Assembly: GCF_012163135.1 (NCBI RefSeq)
Contig: NZ_JAAVUP010000001.1
Coordinates: forward strand, 868,001-932,000
Reading direction: 5' to 3'
DNA: 64,000 nucleotides
Source of the DNA: Neoroseomonas oryzicola
GTDB taxonomy: Bacteria > Pseudomonadota > Alphaproteobacteria > Acetobacterales > Acetobacteraceae
The notes beneath the pieces are model-generated. The model did not search any database and was not told the origin of the DNA. It was given only the letters and a program-made list of their open reading frames with translations. The position numbers and the translations under genes are program-made. This document shows, piece by piece, positions 34,376 to 43,508 of the stretch. The stretch's first letter is position 1. Every line of letters begins with the position of its first letter.

Positions 34376-35359
34376 ATGCGCATCACGATTCTCGGCGGCG
34401 GCGGTTTCCTCGGCAAGAAGCTGGCGGCGCGCCTGGCCCGCGACGGCCGTCTCGGGGGCAAGGCGATCACCGGGCTGACGCTGTTCGACCTGGCCGCGCC
34501 GTCCGCGCCCTCCGCCCCCTTCCCCGTGCAGTGCCTCGGCGGCGATGTCGCGGATCCGGCGGCGGTCGCGGCGGCGATCCCCGCGGGCACAGAGGTGGTC
34601 TTCCACCTCGCCGCCGTGGTCAGCGCGGCGGCCGAGGCGGATTACGACCTCGGCATGAAGGTGAACCTGCACGGCACGCTCGCGGTGCTGCAGGCCTGCC
34701 GGGCGCTCGGGACGAAGCCGCGGGTGATCTTCACCTCCTCCGTCGCCTCCTTCGGCGGCGGGCAGGATGCGGTGGTGCCGGATGATGGCCGCCAGGTGCC
34801 GACCAATTCCTACGGCGCGCAGAAGGCGATCGGCGAATTGCTGCTGCAGGACGCGACGCGCAAGGGCTTCCTCGACGCCGTCAGCATCCGGTTGCCGACG
34901 GTGATGGTCCGTCCGGGACGGCCGAACAAGGCGGCGTCCTCCTTCGTCTCGGCCATCCTGCGGGAACCGCTGCTCGGCCTGTCCACGGACTGCCCGGTGC
35001 CGCCGGAATTCGCCGTCTGGATCTGCTCCCCGCGCAGCGCGATGGAGTGGTTCCTGCACGCGGCGACCATGGACACCTCCTCCATGGGCGTCGACCGCGC
35101 CATCAACCCGCCGGGGCGCAGCGCGACGGTGGCCAAGATGCTCGGCGCGCTGGAAGCCGTCGCCGGCCGGGCGGCGCGCGAGAAGGTCGGCTTCGTCTTC
35201 GACAAGGAGGTCTTCGACATCGTGGTCGGCTGGCCCGCGGCCTTCGAGGCCGAGCGCGCCCGGCGCCTCGGCTTCGCCGAGCAGGAATCGCTCGAGGACC
35301 TGGTGCGCGCCTTCATCGAGGACGACCTCGCGGCGACGAAGGCGGAGCGGGGGCTCTAG
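34376..35359 (+). CDS. denD: NAD-dependent epimerase/dehydratase, DenD-like (D-erythronate dehydrogenase)
   Basis: A 327-residue extended SDR. The Rossmann motif is GGGGFLG at the N-terminus (MRITILGGGGFLGKKLA), VVFHLAAVVSAAAEADYDLGMKVNLHGT follows, the catalytic serine is in FTSSVASFGG, and the active-site YxxxK is SYGAQKAIGELL. The stretch RLPTVMVRPGRPNKAASSFVSAILREPL is characteristic of DenD, which oxidises D-erythronate in tetronate catabolism. The partner genes (OtnK, OtnC/I) are not in the window, so the assignment of substrate rests on similarity alone. It shares a CTAG stop with the thioesterase. Confidence 0.8.
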   Translation: MRITILGGGGFLGKKLAARLARDGRLGGKAITGLTLFDLAAPSAPSAPFPVQCLGGDVADPAAVAAAIPAGTEVVFHLAAVVSAAAEADYDLGMKVNLHGTLAVLQACRALGTKPRVIFTSSVASFGGGQDAVVPDDGRQVPTNSYGAQKAIGELLLQDATRKGFLDAVSIRLPTVMVRPGRPNKAASSFVSAILREPLLGLSTDCPVPPEFAVWICSPRSAMEWFLHAATMDTSSMGVDRAINPPGRSATVAKMLGALEAVAGRAAREKVGFVFDKEVFDIVVGWPAAFEAERARRLGFAEQESLEDLVRAFIEDDLAATKAERGL

Positions 35360-35808
35360 ACCTCCGCCACCGCGCCGTCGCGCTCGGCCATCAGCTGGCG
35401 CATCGCGTCGTCGATCTCCGCCTTTTGGCCGGTCGCGTTGTCGATGACGACGCACAGCGCGCGCGCCGAGCAGAGCAGCCCGTCGCCCTCCCGCCACATC
35501 CCGTACTGATGGACGAAGGAGGTGCGGCGGAAGGAGGCGGTGCGGACGGTCAGCAGCACCTTGTCCCGGAAATGGCCGGGCTTGTGATACTTCACCTCGA
35601 GCGAGCCGACGACCGGCCCCGGCGCGGTGGGCGAGAAGGCGCCGCCGGCGCCGACCCACCATTCGATGCGCATGTCCTCGAACAGCGTCAGGTAGGCGGC
35701 GTGGTTCACATGCGCGTAGATATCGCATTCCGCCCAGCGGACCGTGTGTTCCTGCCAGAGCCCCCACTGGCCCTCGACCCCGAAGCGCTCGCGCAGCGCA
35801 GCGTCCAT
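35356..35808 (-). CDS. Acyl-CoA thioesterase, 4-hydroxybenzoyl-CoA thioesterase/YbgC family
   Basis: A 150-residue hotdog-fold thioesterase from MDAALRERFGVEG. The catalytic region VRWAECDIYAHVNHAAYLTLFEDMR corresponds to the RxxDxDxxGHVNN motif, with Glu in the usual first acidic position and Asp retained, and FFxxxT-type strand pairs follow. The ATG at 35808 has a GAGAGGA site; upstream readings are arginine-rich and unlike the family. It hydrolyses acyl- or aryl-CoA esters. The gene is convergent with denD. Confidence 0.85.
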   Translation of the reverse strand: MDAALRERFGVEGQWGLWQEHTVRWAECDIYAHVNHAAYLTLFEDMRIEWWVGAGGAFSPTAPGPVVGSLEVKYHKPGHFRDKVLLTVRTASFRRTSFVHQYGMWREGDGLLCSARALCVVIDNATGQKAEIDDAMRQLMAERDGAVAEV

Positions 35809-35956
35809 GACGCGTCCTCTCCCTCTGCCGCGGCGCACTGTGGCGCGGTGCGGGCAGGCGGGAAAGACGCCGACAAGGCGGCAGCCCGGAAATCCCTGCG
35901 GACGACAACCTCCGCCGCCTCTGGCAAGTCCGCCCCTGGCGCGGCTGACCCAAGTA

Positions 35957-36009
35957 ACCAAAGAAGGTTGAGGGGGCGCGGGGGAGAAGTTCCCTTCTCC
36001 CCCGCTTCT
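35957..36009 (-). repeat. Terminator-like repeat unit, copy A
   Basis: Reading the minus strand away from the M20 stop codon, a 12 bp perfect stem (35978-36005; GCGGGGGAGAAG / CTTCTCCCCCGC, loop of four) is followed by GCCCCC and the sequence AACCTTCTTTGG. Copy B after the CE4 gene at 44411-44460 has the same order: stem with GAAGGGAACTTC core, GCCCCC, AACCTTCTTTGG, then TTGGG. It is probably a dispersed terminator-like element placed after genes. Confidence 0.65.
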
Positions 36010-36014
36010 TCGTC

Positions 36015-37193
36015 TCAGAGCCCCGCCTGGTCGATCCGCAGGATGGCCCGCGCCATGGCCTGCGCCCGTGGCACGAAGCTCTCGACCTCGAGGTATTCCT
36101 CCGGGCTGTGCGCCAGCCCGCCGACGGGCCCCACGGCGCAGAGCGTCGGCGCGCCGAGTGCGGCGGTGAATCCGGAATCGGCGCAGCCCCCGGTGAACTC
36201 CCCTTCCACCTTCAGCCCCGTATCGGCCGCGGCCGCCTGGTAAACCTTGAACACGCGGTCCGAGGCCGGCGTCGGGTTCAGCGGCAGGAACTCGCCCTTG
36301 ATGGTAAGCACGGACTTGGTGCCGGGCACATAGGCGCGCGCGACGATGTCGTGGATCTTGCCCATGATCTCGTCGCGGTCGGCGGGCTCGACGTAGCGCA
36401 GGTCGATCTGGAACTGGCAGTTCGGCGCCGTGGTGTTCACCGACTGCCCGCCCTGGATCAGCCCGACATTGAGCGTGATGCCGCGCTTGAGGTCGGTCAG
36501 CGCATGGATGGCGACGATCTTGTTCGCCGCCTCCCCGATGGCGCTGATTCCGGCCTCGAAATTGCCGCCCGAATGCGCGGCCTTGCCTTCGATGTCGACG
36601 ACGCTGAACACGCCGCCCTTGCGCGCCTTCACGACATTGCCCGAGGCGCGGCCCGGCTCGCTGTTGAAGACGACGCGCGCGTTCTTCGCCTCGGCCTCGA
36701 TGACGGGGCGGCCTTCGGGACTGCCGATCTCCTCGTCACCGGTGAAGAGGCCGACGAGCGGGCCTGGCGCGCCGCCGAACTTCGCGAAGGCAGCGAGGAC
36801 GAACATGTTCATCACGATGCCGGCCTTCATGTCCGCGACGCCGGGGCCGTAGGCGCGCCCGCCCTTGATCGTGAAGGGGCGACGCTCCGGCTCCCCCTTC
36901 GGGAAGACGGTGTCGCGATGGCCCATCAGCACGATGTTGCTGCGCTGGTTGCCGGTGCCGAGGGCATGGCCGCCCTCGACGATGCCGCGGATGCAGTCGC
37001 CGTGATTCTGCTGCGGCAGCGTCTCGGTGGGGATGCCGTGGGAGGCGAGGAAGCGCTTCACCTGCGCGCCGGTGCGGTCGACGCCGTCCTTGTCGTAGGA
37101 CCCGCCATCGGTGTTCACCATCTCGGCGAGTTCGGCGAGCATCGCGTCCTTCTGCGATGCCAGCCAGGCGGTGATCTGCGCTTCCGTGCTCAT
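36015..37193 (-). CDS. M20-family metallopeptidase (glutamate carboxypeptidase-like)
   Basis: A 392-residue zinc hydrolase of the CPG2/M20 type. Metal and catalytic motifs are MGHRDTVFPKG, GVADMKAG, TGDEEIGSPEG and the late GLAHSPEEY; AAHSGGNFEAGISAIGEAANKI marks the dimerisation domain. Of two near starts, the ATG at 37193 is eight bases from AGGAG and is preferred to the one six bases upstream. No signal peptide is seen. It is the last gene of the RutA-led operon, ends at the terminator-like repeat, and could release an amino acid or N-carbamoyl group late in that pathway. Confidence 0.88.
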   Translation of the reverse strand: MSTEAQITAWLASQKDAMLAELAEMVNTDGGSYDKDGVDRTGAQVKRFLASHGIPTETLPQQNHGDCIRGIVEGGHALGTGNQRSNIVLMGHRDTVFPKGEPERRPFTIKGGRAYGPGVADMKAGIVMNMFVLAAFAKFGGAPGPLVGLFTGDEEIGSPEGRPVIEAEAKNARVVFNSEPGRASGNVVKARKGGVFSVVDIEGKAAHSGGNFEAGISAIGEAANKIVAIHALTDLKRGITLNVGLIQGGQSVNTTAPNCQFQIDLRYVEPADRDEIMGKIHDIVARAYVPGTKSVLTIKGEFLPLNPTPASDRVFKVYQAAAADTGLKVEGEFTGGCADSGFTAALGAPTLCAVGPVGGLAHSPEEYLEVESFVPRAQAMARAILRIDQAGL

Positions 37194-37249
37194 GGGCATT
37201 ACTCCTTGCGGGGCGGAGGATCGCACCGCCGCCGCACCGCGCAAGGGGC

Positions 37250-38620
37250 TCAGAGCGACGGCCAGCGATGCGCCCAGGGATGCGCGGCCTCGTATTGCCG
37301 CGCGAGCGCGATCAGCCTCCAGTCGGCGCCAAAGGACCCGATCAACTGCACGCCGATCGGCAACCCGTCCGGCGACGGATCGACCGGGAGGTTCAGCCCC
37401 GGTAGGCCGCCGGCATTCACGATGCCAGTGAAGGCGCGGTGATGGGGTGGGCCGAACTGCGTCGCATCCCAGGGCAGCGCACCGGCCGAGGGCGTGACGA
37501 TCACGTCCCAGGACCGGAAGGCGACGGCGAACTGGGCCTGCACTTCGCGGAAGGCGGTCAGCGCCTCGATGTAGTCGGCGACGGTGAAGCCCGCCGCCTG
37601 GTCCATCATCTCCTCGTAGATCGCGCCGATGCGGCCGCGCCAGTCCCGGTCGCGCAGCAGCCAGAAGAGACCCGAGGCCGTGAGCACCGGCCAGTGCCGA
37701 TCGAACAGTGCGAGGTCCACCGGCATCGCCCCTTCCTCGACGCGATGCCCGAGCGCGGCGAGGTTGCGCGCGGCGGCGGCGCAGGACGCCGCGACGGGCG
37801 CGTCCACCGGCCAATCGCCGAAGCGCGGGACATAGAGGATGCGCAGCCCCGCGGGCGGCGGCGGTTCCTCATGCGGGCCGGGCACACCGACGGAAAGCCG
37901 ATCCTCGTCGAGCGGCCCCTGGATGACCGACAGCACGGTCGCGAGGTCGTCCACCGTGCGCGCCAGCGGCCCGATCACCTCCGCATCGTCGAGAATCACC
38001 GGCAGCCCGTTGCGCCGCGCGACGCGCCCGGCCGTCGGCTTCAACCCCAGCAGCCCGCAATGCGAGGCCGGCCGACGGATCGACCCGCCCCCATCGGTGC
38101 CGAGCGTCACCGGCCCGAAGCCCGAGGCAACCGACGCCGCGCCACCGCCCGTCGAAGCGCCCGGCGTCAGCGCCGTATTCCAGGGATTGCGCGTGGTGCC
38201 GAAGGACTTGGTGTCGCAGTTTCCGCGCCCGAGCGTGAACTCCGACACGTTGGTCTTGCCGAGGATCACCGCGCCACTTGCGCGGAGCCGCGCGACCGGC
38301 GTCTCGTCGGCCTCGGGGACGTAGTCGAGGTAGAGCTCGCTGCCCCAGGCACAGCGCAGCCCGGCGACGGTGATGTTGTCCTTGATCGAGACCGGTACGC
38401 CATCCAGCGGCCCGAGCGGCCGGCCGGCGGCGAAGCGCGCATCGGCCGCCTTCGCAGCCGCGATCGCGCCCGCCTCGTCCAGCGTCGCGAAGGCGTTCAG
38501 CTTCGGGTTCGCCGCGGCGATGCGGTCGAGAACCGCCCGCAGCGCCGCACCGGGCGTCAGGCTGCCCTCGCGGTAGCGCGCGGCGAGCGCCGTCGCCGGT
38601 AGCTGCCAGATCTCGGTCAT
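37250..38620 (-). CDS. Amidase (amidase-signature family)
   Basis: A 456-residue amidase-signature enzyme. The Ser-cisSer-Lys triad is visible as Lys80 (VPVSIKDNI), Ser156 (TPGASTGGGAAS) and Ser180 (GTDGGGSIRRPAS). The cis-serine motif has Ala and Thr where many relatives have Gly and Ser. Family members hydrolyse carboxamides; the one here is not GatA because gatC and gatB are absent. It is followed by the M20 gene 56 bases on and preceded 27 bases upstream by the Bug receptor, so an amide brought in by that receptor may be its substrate. Confidence 0.9.
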   Translation of the reverse strand: MTEIWQLPATALAARYREGSLTPGAALRAVLDRIAAANPKLNAFATLDEAGAIAAAKAADARFAAGRPLGPLDGVPVSIKDNITVAGLRCAWGSELYLDYVPEADETPVARLRASGAVILGKTNVSEFTLGRGNCDTKSFGTTRNPWNTALTPGASTGGGAASVASGFGPVTLGTDGGGSIRRPASHCGLLGLKPTAGRVARRNGLPVILDDAEVIGPLARTVDDLATVLSVIQGPLDEDRLSVGVPGPHEEPPPPAGLRILYVPRFGDWPVDAPVAASCAAAARNLAALGHRVEEGAMPVDLALFDRHWPVLTASGLFWLLRDRDWRGRIGAIYEEMMDQAAGFTVADYIEALTAFREVQAQFAVAFRSWDVIVTPSAGALPWDATQFGPPHHRAFTGIVNAGGLPGLNLPVDPSPDGLPIGVQLIGSFGADWRLIALARQYEAAHPWAHRWPSL

Positions 38621-38647
38621 GCTGCCCCCTTCGTGTCGAAAGGGAGC

Positions 38648-39616
38648 CTACTCGATCTTGCCGAGGGCGCGCACCACGCGGACCAGGCGCGCCGCGTCCT
38701 CCCCGTAGAAGCGCTGGAAGGCCTCGCCATCGCGATAGTCGAGCGTGTTGCCGCTGGCTTCCATGGCGCGGCGGAACTCGGGATCCGCCGCAACCTGGCG
38801 CGAGGCGTCGCGGATGCGCGCGGTCACCGGCACCGGCGTCGCTGCCGGGGCGAAGAGGCCGACCCAGATGTAGAACTCGCAGTCCGGGAAGCCCTTCTCG
38901 ATCAGCGTCGGCACCTCCTCGAAGCCGGCGAGGCGCGTGCGCCCCCAGGTCGCGATGGGCCGCAGCGCGCCGCTGCGCACATGCGGTGCGATCGGTCCGG
39001 GCCCCGAGGCCATGCAGTTCACCTGGCCGGCGAGCAGCGCGGTCAGCGCGGGTCCGCCGCCCTGGAAGGGCACGTGCAGCATGTCGAGCCCTGCCGCCTG
39101 GCTGAACTGCGCCATCGGCACATGCAGCGCCGAGTAGTTGCCCGCGGATGAGTAGGAGACTGCGCCGGGCCGCCGCTTCACCTCGGCGATGAACTCCTCG
39201 ATGGTCCGGATCGGGCTCGCGGCCGGCACCACCAGCACCGTGGGATCGGCCGAGAACAGCGCGATCGGCGCCAGCATGTCCGGCGTGTAGGTCGGCTCAC
39301 GCCCGTTCACGCGCGCGGCCTCCGGCAGCAGCGCCATGGAGGAGAGCGCCATCAGCAGCGTGTAGCCATCGGGCGTCGCGCGCGCGACCGCGGCATTGCC
39401 GATCGCCCCCGCCGCCCCGCCGCGATTCACGATCGGCACCGCGACGCGCCAGATCCGTTCCAGCGCCGCGGCCACCGGTCGCCCCACCACATCCGCCTGC
39501 CCGCCCGGCGGGAAGGCGACGACCATGCTGACGGGGCGCGAGGGAAATACCTCCTGCGCCCGCGCCGCGCCCGCCAAGGCGGCGGCGGCGGAGCCGATCA
39601 GGACGCGACGCTTCAT
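38648..39616 (-). CDS. Bug-type TTT substrate-binding protein
   Basis: A 322-residue periplasmic receptor, MKRRVLIGSAAAALAGAARAQ, with the Bug blocks FPSRPVSMVVAFPPGGQADVVGRPVAAAL, IVNRGGAAGAIG (the usual VENRxGAGG slightly altered) and LHVPFQGGGPALTALLAG in place of HVPYRG. The two altered loops form the ligand-binding site in Bug proteins, so specificity probably differs from the other four here. It sits inside the RutA-led operon between the FAH-family gene and an amidase, which suggests it imports the substrate of that operon. Confidence 0.92.
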   Translation of the reverse strand: MKRRVLIGSAAAALAGAARAQEVFPSRPVSMVVAFPPGGQADVVGRPVAAALERIWRVAVPIVNRGGAAGAIGNAAVARATPDGYTLLMALSSMALLPEAARVNGREPTYTPDMLAPIALFSADPTVLVVPAASPIRTIEEFIAEVKRRPGAVSYSSAGNYSALHVPMAQFSQAAGLDMLHVPFQGGGPALTALLAGQVNCMASGPGPIAPHVRSGALRPIATWGRTRLAGFEEVPTLIEKGFPDCEFYIWVGLFAPAATPVPVTARIRDASRQVAADPEFRRAMEASGNTLDYRDGEAFQRFYGEDAARLVRVVRALGKIE

Positions 39617-39652
39617 TCTTGTTTCCTCCCGGTTGGTGTCGTTCGCCTCAGG

Positions 39653-40528
39653 TCACGCGACGGGGTTCTCCAGCACGCCGATGCCCGGCACCTCGATGCG
39701 CACCTTGTCGCCGGGCTTGAGGAACTTCGGCGGCGAGAAGCCGATGCCCACGCCGGCCGGCGTGCCGGTCGCGATGATGTCCCCCGGCTCCAGCGTGATC
39801 GCCGCGCTGATGGTCGCGATCAGGGTCGGGATGCCGAAGATCAGGTCCTCGATCGGCGCGCGCTGGCGCAGTTCGCCATTCACCCAGGTCGAGATCGCGA
39901 GCTTCGGCGGCGTGCCGGCGGCATCGGCGGTGACGATCGCCGGGCCCATCGGGCAGAAGCCGTCGATGCCCTTGCCGAGGATCCACTGGCGATGCTTGTG
40001 CTGCAGCGTGCGCGCGGTGACGTCGTTGACGATGGTGTAGCCGAAGACGTGGGCGTAGGCGTCGGCCTCGCTGATGCCGCGGCCGCCCTTGCCGATGACG
40101 ACGGCGATCTCGCCCTCGTAATCCGTGCTGTTCGAGGAATCGAGGAAGGACGGGATCGGGTCGTGCGGACCGATCACGCTGGTGGGCGGCTTGGAGAAGA
40201 CGACCGGCGCCTCGGGCACCACTTCCTTCGCCGTGGCGTCGAAGCCGCTGTTCGCGAATTCCTTCGCGTGCTCGTGGTAGTTCTTGCCGACGCAGAAGAT
40301 GTTCTTCGCCGGGCGCGGGATGGGAGCGAGGATCACCGCACCCTCGGCGACCGGCGCCTTCCCTTCCGCCGCGCGCGCGGCGGCCAGCGCGGCGTCGCCA
40401 CCCGCGATCAGCGCCAGCATGTCGCGCGGCAACGCCGCATCCGCGGCCGCGAGGTCGAGCACCTTGCCCGCCTCGTCCAGCGCGCCGAGGCGCGTGCCCT
40501 TCCCGTCCCTGAACGTCACCAGACGCAT
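39653..40528 (-). CDS. Fumarylacetoacetate hydrolase (FAH)-family protein
   Basis: A 291-residue FAH-superfamily enzyme with an N-terminal cap and the catalytic FAH fold from FCVGKNYHEHAKEF on. The divalent-metal ligands are in DYEGEIAVVIG (two glutamates) and VNDVTARTLQ (Asp), and GPAIVTADAAGTPPKLAISTWVNGELRQ and ATGTPAGVGIG are the usual substrate-loop blocks. Members hydrolyse C-C bonds of acylpyruvates, or act as ureidoglycolate lyase or decarboxylases. In this operon it could process an oxo-acid or ureido product of ring opening. Confidence 0.9.
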   Translation of the reverse strand: MRLVTFRDGKGTRLGALDEAGKVLDLAAADAALPRDMLALIAGGDAALAAARAAEGKAPVAEGAVILAPIPRPAKNIFCVGKNYHEHAKEFANSGFDATAKEVVPEAPVVFSKPPTSVIGPHDPIPSFLDSSNSTDYEGEIAVVIGKGGRGISEADAYAHVFGYTIVNDVTARTLQHKHRQWILGKGIDGFCPMGPAIVTADAAGTPPKLAISTWVNGELRQRAPIEDLIFGIPTLIATISAAITLEPGDIIATGTPAGVGIGFSPPKFLKPGDKVRIEVPGIGVLENPVA

Positions 40529-40542
40529 GAAAATCCTCCCGA

Positions 40543-40851
40543 TCAGCGCTTGCGCACGAATTCGGTGCGCAGCACCAAGCCCTTGATGCCTTCGTAGCGG
40601 CAGTCGATCTCCTCGTCATTCTCCGTCAGGCGAATGGACCGGATGACCGTGCCCTGCTTCAGGGTGGTGCTGGTCCCCTTCACCTTCAGGTCCTTGATGA
40701 GGGTGACCGAATCACCATCCGCCAGGACATTGCCGGCCGCATCCCGCACGCGGGACTTCGCGGCCTCGGCCGCCGCGGCGGCCACCTCCGAGGCCGGGCG
40801 CCATTCGCCGCTGGCCTCGTCATAGACGTAGTCGTCACCGTCGCCGGACAT
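40543..40851 (-). CDS. PhnA/YjdM-like protein without the zinc ribbon
   Basis: A 102-residue protein. The C-terminal two thirds, from VRDAAGNVLADGDSVTLIKDLKVKG to EGIKGLVLRTEFVRKR, match the PhnA (YjdM) domain well. The first 20 residues, MSGDGDDYVYDEASGEWRPA, keep the YxYE/EW spacing of the usual N-terminal zinc ribbon but contain none of its cysteines. The family, named from a phosphonate locus, has no firmly established function. It starts three bases after the upstream amidase stop and is 14 bases from the FAH gene, so it is a true operon member. Confidence 0.85.
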   Translation of the reverse strand: MSGDGDDYVYDEASGEWRPASEVAAAAAEAAKSRVRDAAGNVLADGDSVTLIKDLKVKGTSTTLKQGTVIRSIRLTENDEEIDCRYEGIKGLVLRTEFVRKR

Positions 40852-40854
40852 GCG

Positions 40855-42270
40855 TCAGCCCCGCTGCGGCGCGGTTTCGGCGGGATTGGCGAGCGGCAGC
40901 GTCGCCGCGCGTTCCAATGCCCGCGCGCCGCGGAAGGCCAGGTCGTCGCGATAGAGAGGTGCCACCACCTGCACCGCGCGCGGCATGCCCTCCCCGTCCA
41001 GCGCCACCGGCACGCTGATCGCGGGCTGGCGGGTCAGGTTGAAGGCGAAGGTCCAGGGCGCCCAGTCGCGCCACAGCGACAACTCGGGCTGCACCGTCGG
41101 CTGGTCGGCGTCGAAGGCGGCGGTCGGCGTGCAGGCTGTCAGCACCAGGTCGTAGCGCTGGTGGAAGCGCGCCATGGCGTGCGCGGCCTCGAGCCTCATG
41201 GCCTCGGCCGCCAGGTAGTCCACCGCGGACATGTCCCCGTTCCGGCGCGCCACCTCGAGGATGCCGGCATCGAGCAGCCCTTGCTTCTCCTCCGGGATGG
41301 TCGCGACGACGCGCGACAGGGCGACGCCCCAGACGCGGCCGAAGATCGCACGGGTATCGGGCAAGCCGGGATCGGCTTCCTCGACGATCGCGCCCTGCTC
41401 GGCGAGCATCTGCGCCGCACCCGCCAGCACCGCCTCGCCATCCGCGTCGAGCGGCGGCTCGAAGCCCATGCGCCGCACCACGGCGACGCGCATGCCCGCG
41501 ACGCCATCCTCGATCCCCTGGCGCCAGTCGCGCGGTTCGTCCGGCAGGCAATAGGGATCGCGCAGGTCGAATCGCGCCATGGCCGAGAACATCAGCGCCG
41601 CGTCGCGCACCGTGCGCGTCATCGGCCCGGCCACCGCGACATGCCCGAAGGCGCCCAACGGCCATTGCGGGATGCGCCCGAAGGAGGGCTTCACGCCGAC
41701 CAGCCCGCAGAAGGCCGCCGGGATGCGGATCGACCCGCCGGCATCGGTGCCGATGTGCAGCGGCCCGAAGCAGGCCGCGCCCGCCGCCCCGGCGCCGGAG
41801 GACGACCCGCCCACCGTGCGCTGCGGATTCCACGGATTGCGCGTGATGCCGTTCAGCGGGCAGTCGCCCGGCGACTTCCAGCCGAACTCGGTCGTCGTCG
41901 TCTTGCCGAGGATGACGGCGCCGCTTTCCTTCAGCCCCATGACCGAGGGCGCGTCCTCGGTCGCCGGCGTCGTGTCCGTCGTACGGCTGCCGCGGCGGGT
42001 CGGGAAGCCCGCCAGGTTCAGCAGGTCCTTCACCGTCGCCGGCACGCCGTCGAGGGGCCCGATCGGCCGCCCGGCGGCCCAGCGCGCCTCGCTCTCGCCC
42101 GCGGCTTGCAAGGCGCGCGGGTTCATCGCGGCGAAGGCGTTGACCCAGGGGTTGTAGCGGGCGACGCGCTCCATCACGGCCTTCAGCGCCTCGACCGGCG
42201 ACAGCGCACGGCGGGCGTAGAGGCCGAGGAGCGTCTCGGCGGACATCAGGGCGGGATCGGTGTCGGACAT
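40855..42270 (-). CDS. Amidase (amidase-signature family)
   Basis: A 471-residue amidase-signature enzyme with catalytic Lys81 (VPATVKDLLNLAG), cis-Ser156 in GGSSSGAGAAG, and nucleophile Ser180 in GTDAGGSIRIPAAFCGL. The sequence differs throughout from the second amidase of the operon, so the two probably act on different amides and are not a recent duplication. It lies 45 bases downstream of the RutA-type gene, in the place where rutB (an amidohydrolase) lies in the E. coli pathway, and could hydrolyse the ring-opened product. Confidence 0.9.
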   Translation of the reverse strand: MSDTDPALMSAETLLGLYARRALSPVEALKAVMERVARYNPWVNAFAAMNPRALQAAGESEARWAAGRPIGPLDGVPATVKDLLNLAGFPTRRGSRTTDTTPATEDAPSVMGLKESGAVILGKTTTTEFGWKSPGDCPLNGITRNPWNPQRTVGGSSSGAGAAGAACFGPLHIGTDAGGSIRIPAAFCGLVGVKPSFGRIPQWPLGAFGHVAVAGPMTRTVRDAALMFSAMARFDLRDPYCLPDEPRDWRQGIEDGVAGMRVAVVRRMGFEPPLDADGEAVLAGAAQMLAEQGAIVEEADPGLPDTRAIFGRVWGVALSRVVATIPEEKQGLLDAGILEVARRNGDMSAVDYLAAEAMRLEAAHAMARFHQRYDLVLTACTPTAAFDADQPTVQPELSLWRDWAPWTFAFNLTRQPAISVPVALDGEGMPRAVQVVAPLYRDDLAFRGARALERAATLPLANPAETAPQRG

Positions 42271-42315
42271 GGGTCCACCATGTCTCCCGATCCCGCGCCG
42301 TTCAAGCCGGGGCGG

Positions 42316-43401
42316 TCATTCCGCGGCCAGCGGCAGCCTGTCCCTGCGGCATTCCATCAGCGGCTGGATGCGCTTGCCGAAGGTGTCGAGGCCTTCGAGG
42401 AAGTCGTCGAAGGTCAGCATGATCCCCTTCACGCCGGGCATGGTCGCGATCTCGTCCATCATCCGCGCGACATTGGCGTAGGACCCGACGAGCGTGCCCA
42501 TGTTCCAGTTGACCGGCGTGGGGGAGCGCAGCACCGCCGCAGCCATGGAGGTATCGGCCGCCGTGGTGTCCTCGGCCGCCTTGCCGTGCAGGTAGGCGAG
42601 CGCTTCCTTGTCGGCCCCCTCGACGTAGAGCTTCCACTTGGCCCAGGCGGCCTCGTCGGTTTCCTCGGCGATGATCATGTAGAGCATGTAGGCGCCGATA
42701 TCGCGGCCGGTCTTCCTGCCCGCCTCGAGCACGCGGGCGGGGACGGAGGCCGCCTTGGTGGGCTCGTTCACGCCCTCGCCGAGGCAGAAATTGTAGTCGC
42801 AGAGCTCGGCCGCGAAGGCCATGCCGCGGTCCGACTGGCCGGCGGCGACGACCTTGACGCGCTCCTTCGGCCGCGGCGACAGGACGCAGCCGTCCATCTG
42901 GAAGTAGTCGCCCTTGAAGTCGGACAGGCCGGTCTCCCAGAGTTGGCGCATGATGGTCACGTATTCGGTGCTGTAGTCGTAGCGCTTGGCGAAATGCTGG
43001 TCGCCCGGCCACAGCCCCATCTGGCTGTATTCCTTCGCATGCCAGCCCGAGACGATGTTCACGCCGAAGCGGCCGGGGGCGATGGAATCGATCGTGCTCG
43101 TCATGCGGGCCACGATCGCCGGCGGGATGGTCAGCACCGCGACCGACGCGAACAGCTTGATCCGCGTCGTGACCGCGGCGATGCCCGCCATGAGCGTGAA
43201 GCTCTCGAGCCCATGGTCCCAGTACTCGGTCTTCCCGCCGAAGCCGTGCAGCTTGATCATCGAGAGGGCGAAGTCGAAGCCGTAGCCCTCGGCCTTCTGC
43301 ACCACCGCCTTGTTGAGCTCGAAGCTCGGCATGTACTGCGGCGAGGTGGCGGAGATGATCCATCCGTTGTTGTTGATCGGGATGAAGACGCCGATGTCCA
43401 T
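42316..43401 (-). CDS. rutA: RutA-type flavin-dependent monooxygenase
   Basis: A 361-residue luciferase-like FMN-dependent oxygenase closely matching RutA, the pyrimidine monooxygenase that opens uracil between N3 and C4. Diagnostic stretches are [89 protein letters not shown] and [18 protein letters not shown]. The ATG at 43401 gives the family N-terminus; an upstream in-frame extension is arginine-rich and rejected. The rest of a rut operon (rutB-rutG) is missing; instead it heads an operon with amidases, an FAH enzyme and a Bug receptor. RutA needs a flavin reductase (RutF), not seen here. Confidence 0.9.
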   Translation of the reverse strand: MDIGVFIPINNNGWIISATSPQYMPSFELNKAVVQKAEGYGFDFALSMIKLHGFGGKTEYWDHGLESFTLMAGIAAVTTRIKLFASVAVLTIPPAIVARMTSTIDSIAPGRFGVNIVSGWHAKEYSQMGLWPGDQHFAKRYDYSTEYVTIMRQLWETGLSDFKGDYFQMDGCVLSPRPKERVKVVAAGQSDRGMAFAAELCDYNFCLGEGVNEPTKAASVPARVLEAGRKTGRDIGAYMLYMIIAEETDEAAWAKWKLYVEGADKEALAYLHGKAAEDTTAADTSMAAAVLRSPTPVNWNMGTLVGSYANVARMMDEIATMPGVKGIMLTFDDFLEGLDTFGKRIQPLMECRRDRLPLAAE

Positions 43402-43508
43402 GCTGCGGCTCCGCTGGCTGTGGACCGCCGCGCGCCGGGCACGCGCGGCGGATTGACCGCGCCGTTGCCGCAATTACCGTGCCATCCGCGGTTGCACGGA
43501 GATCACCA

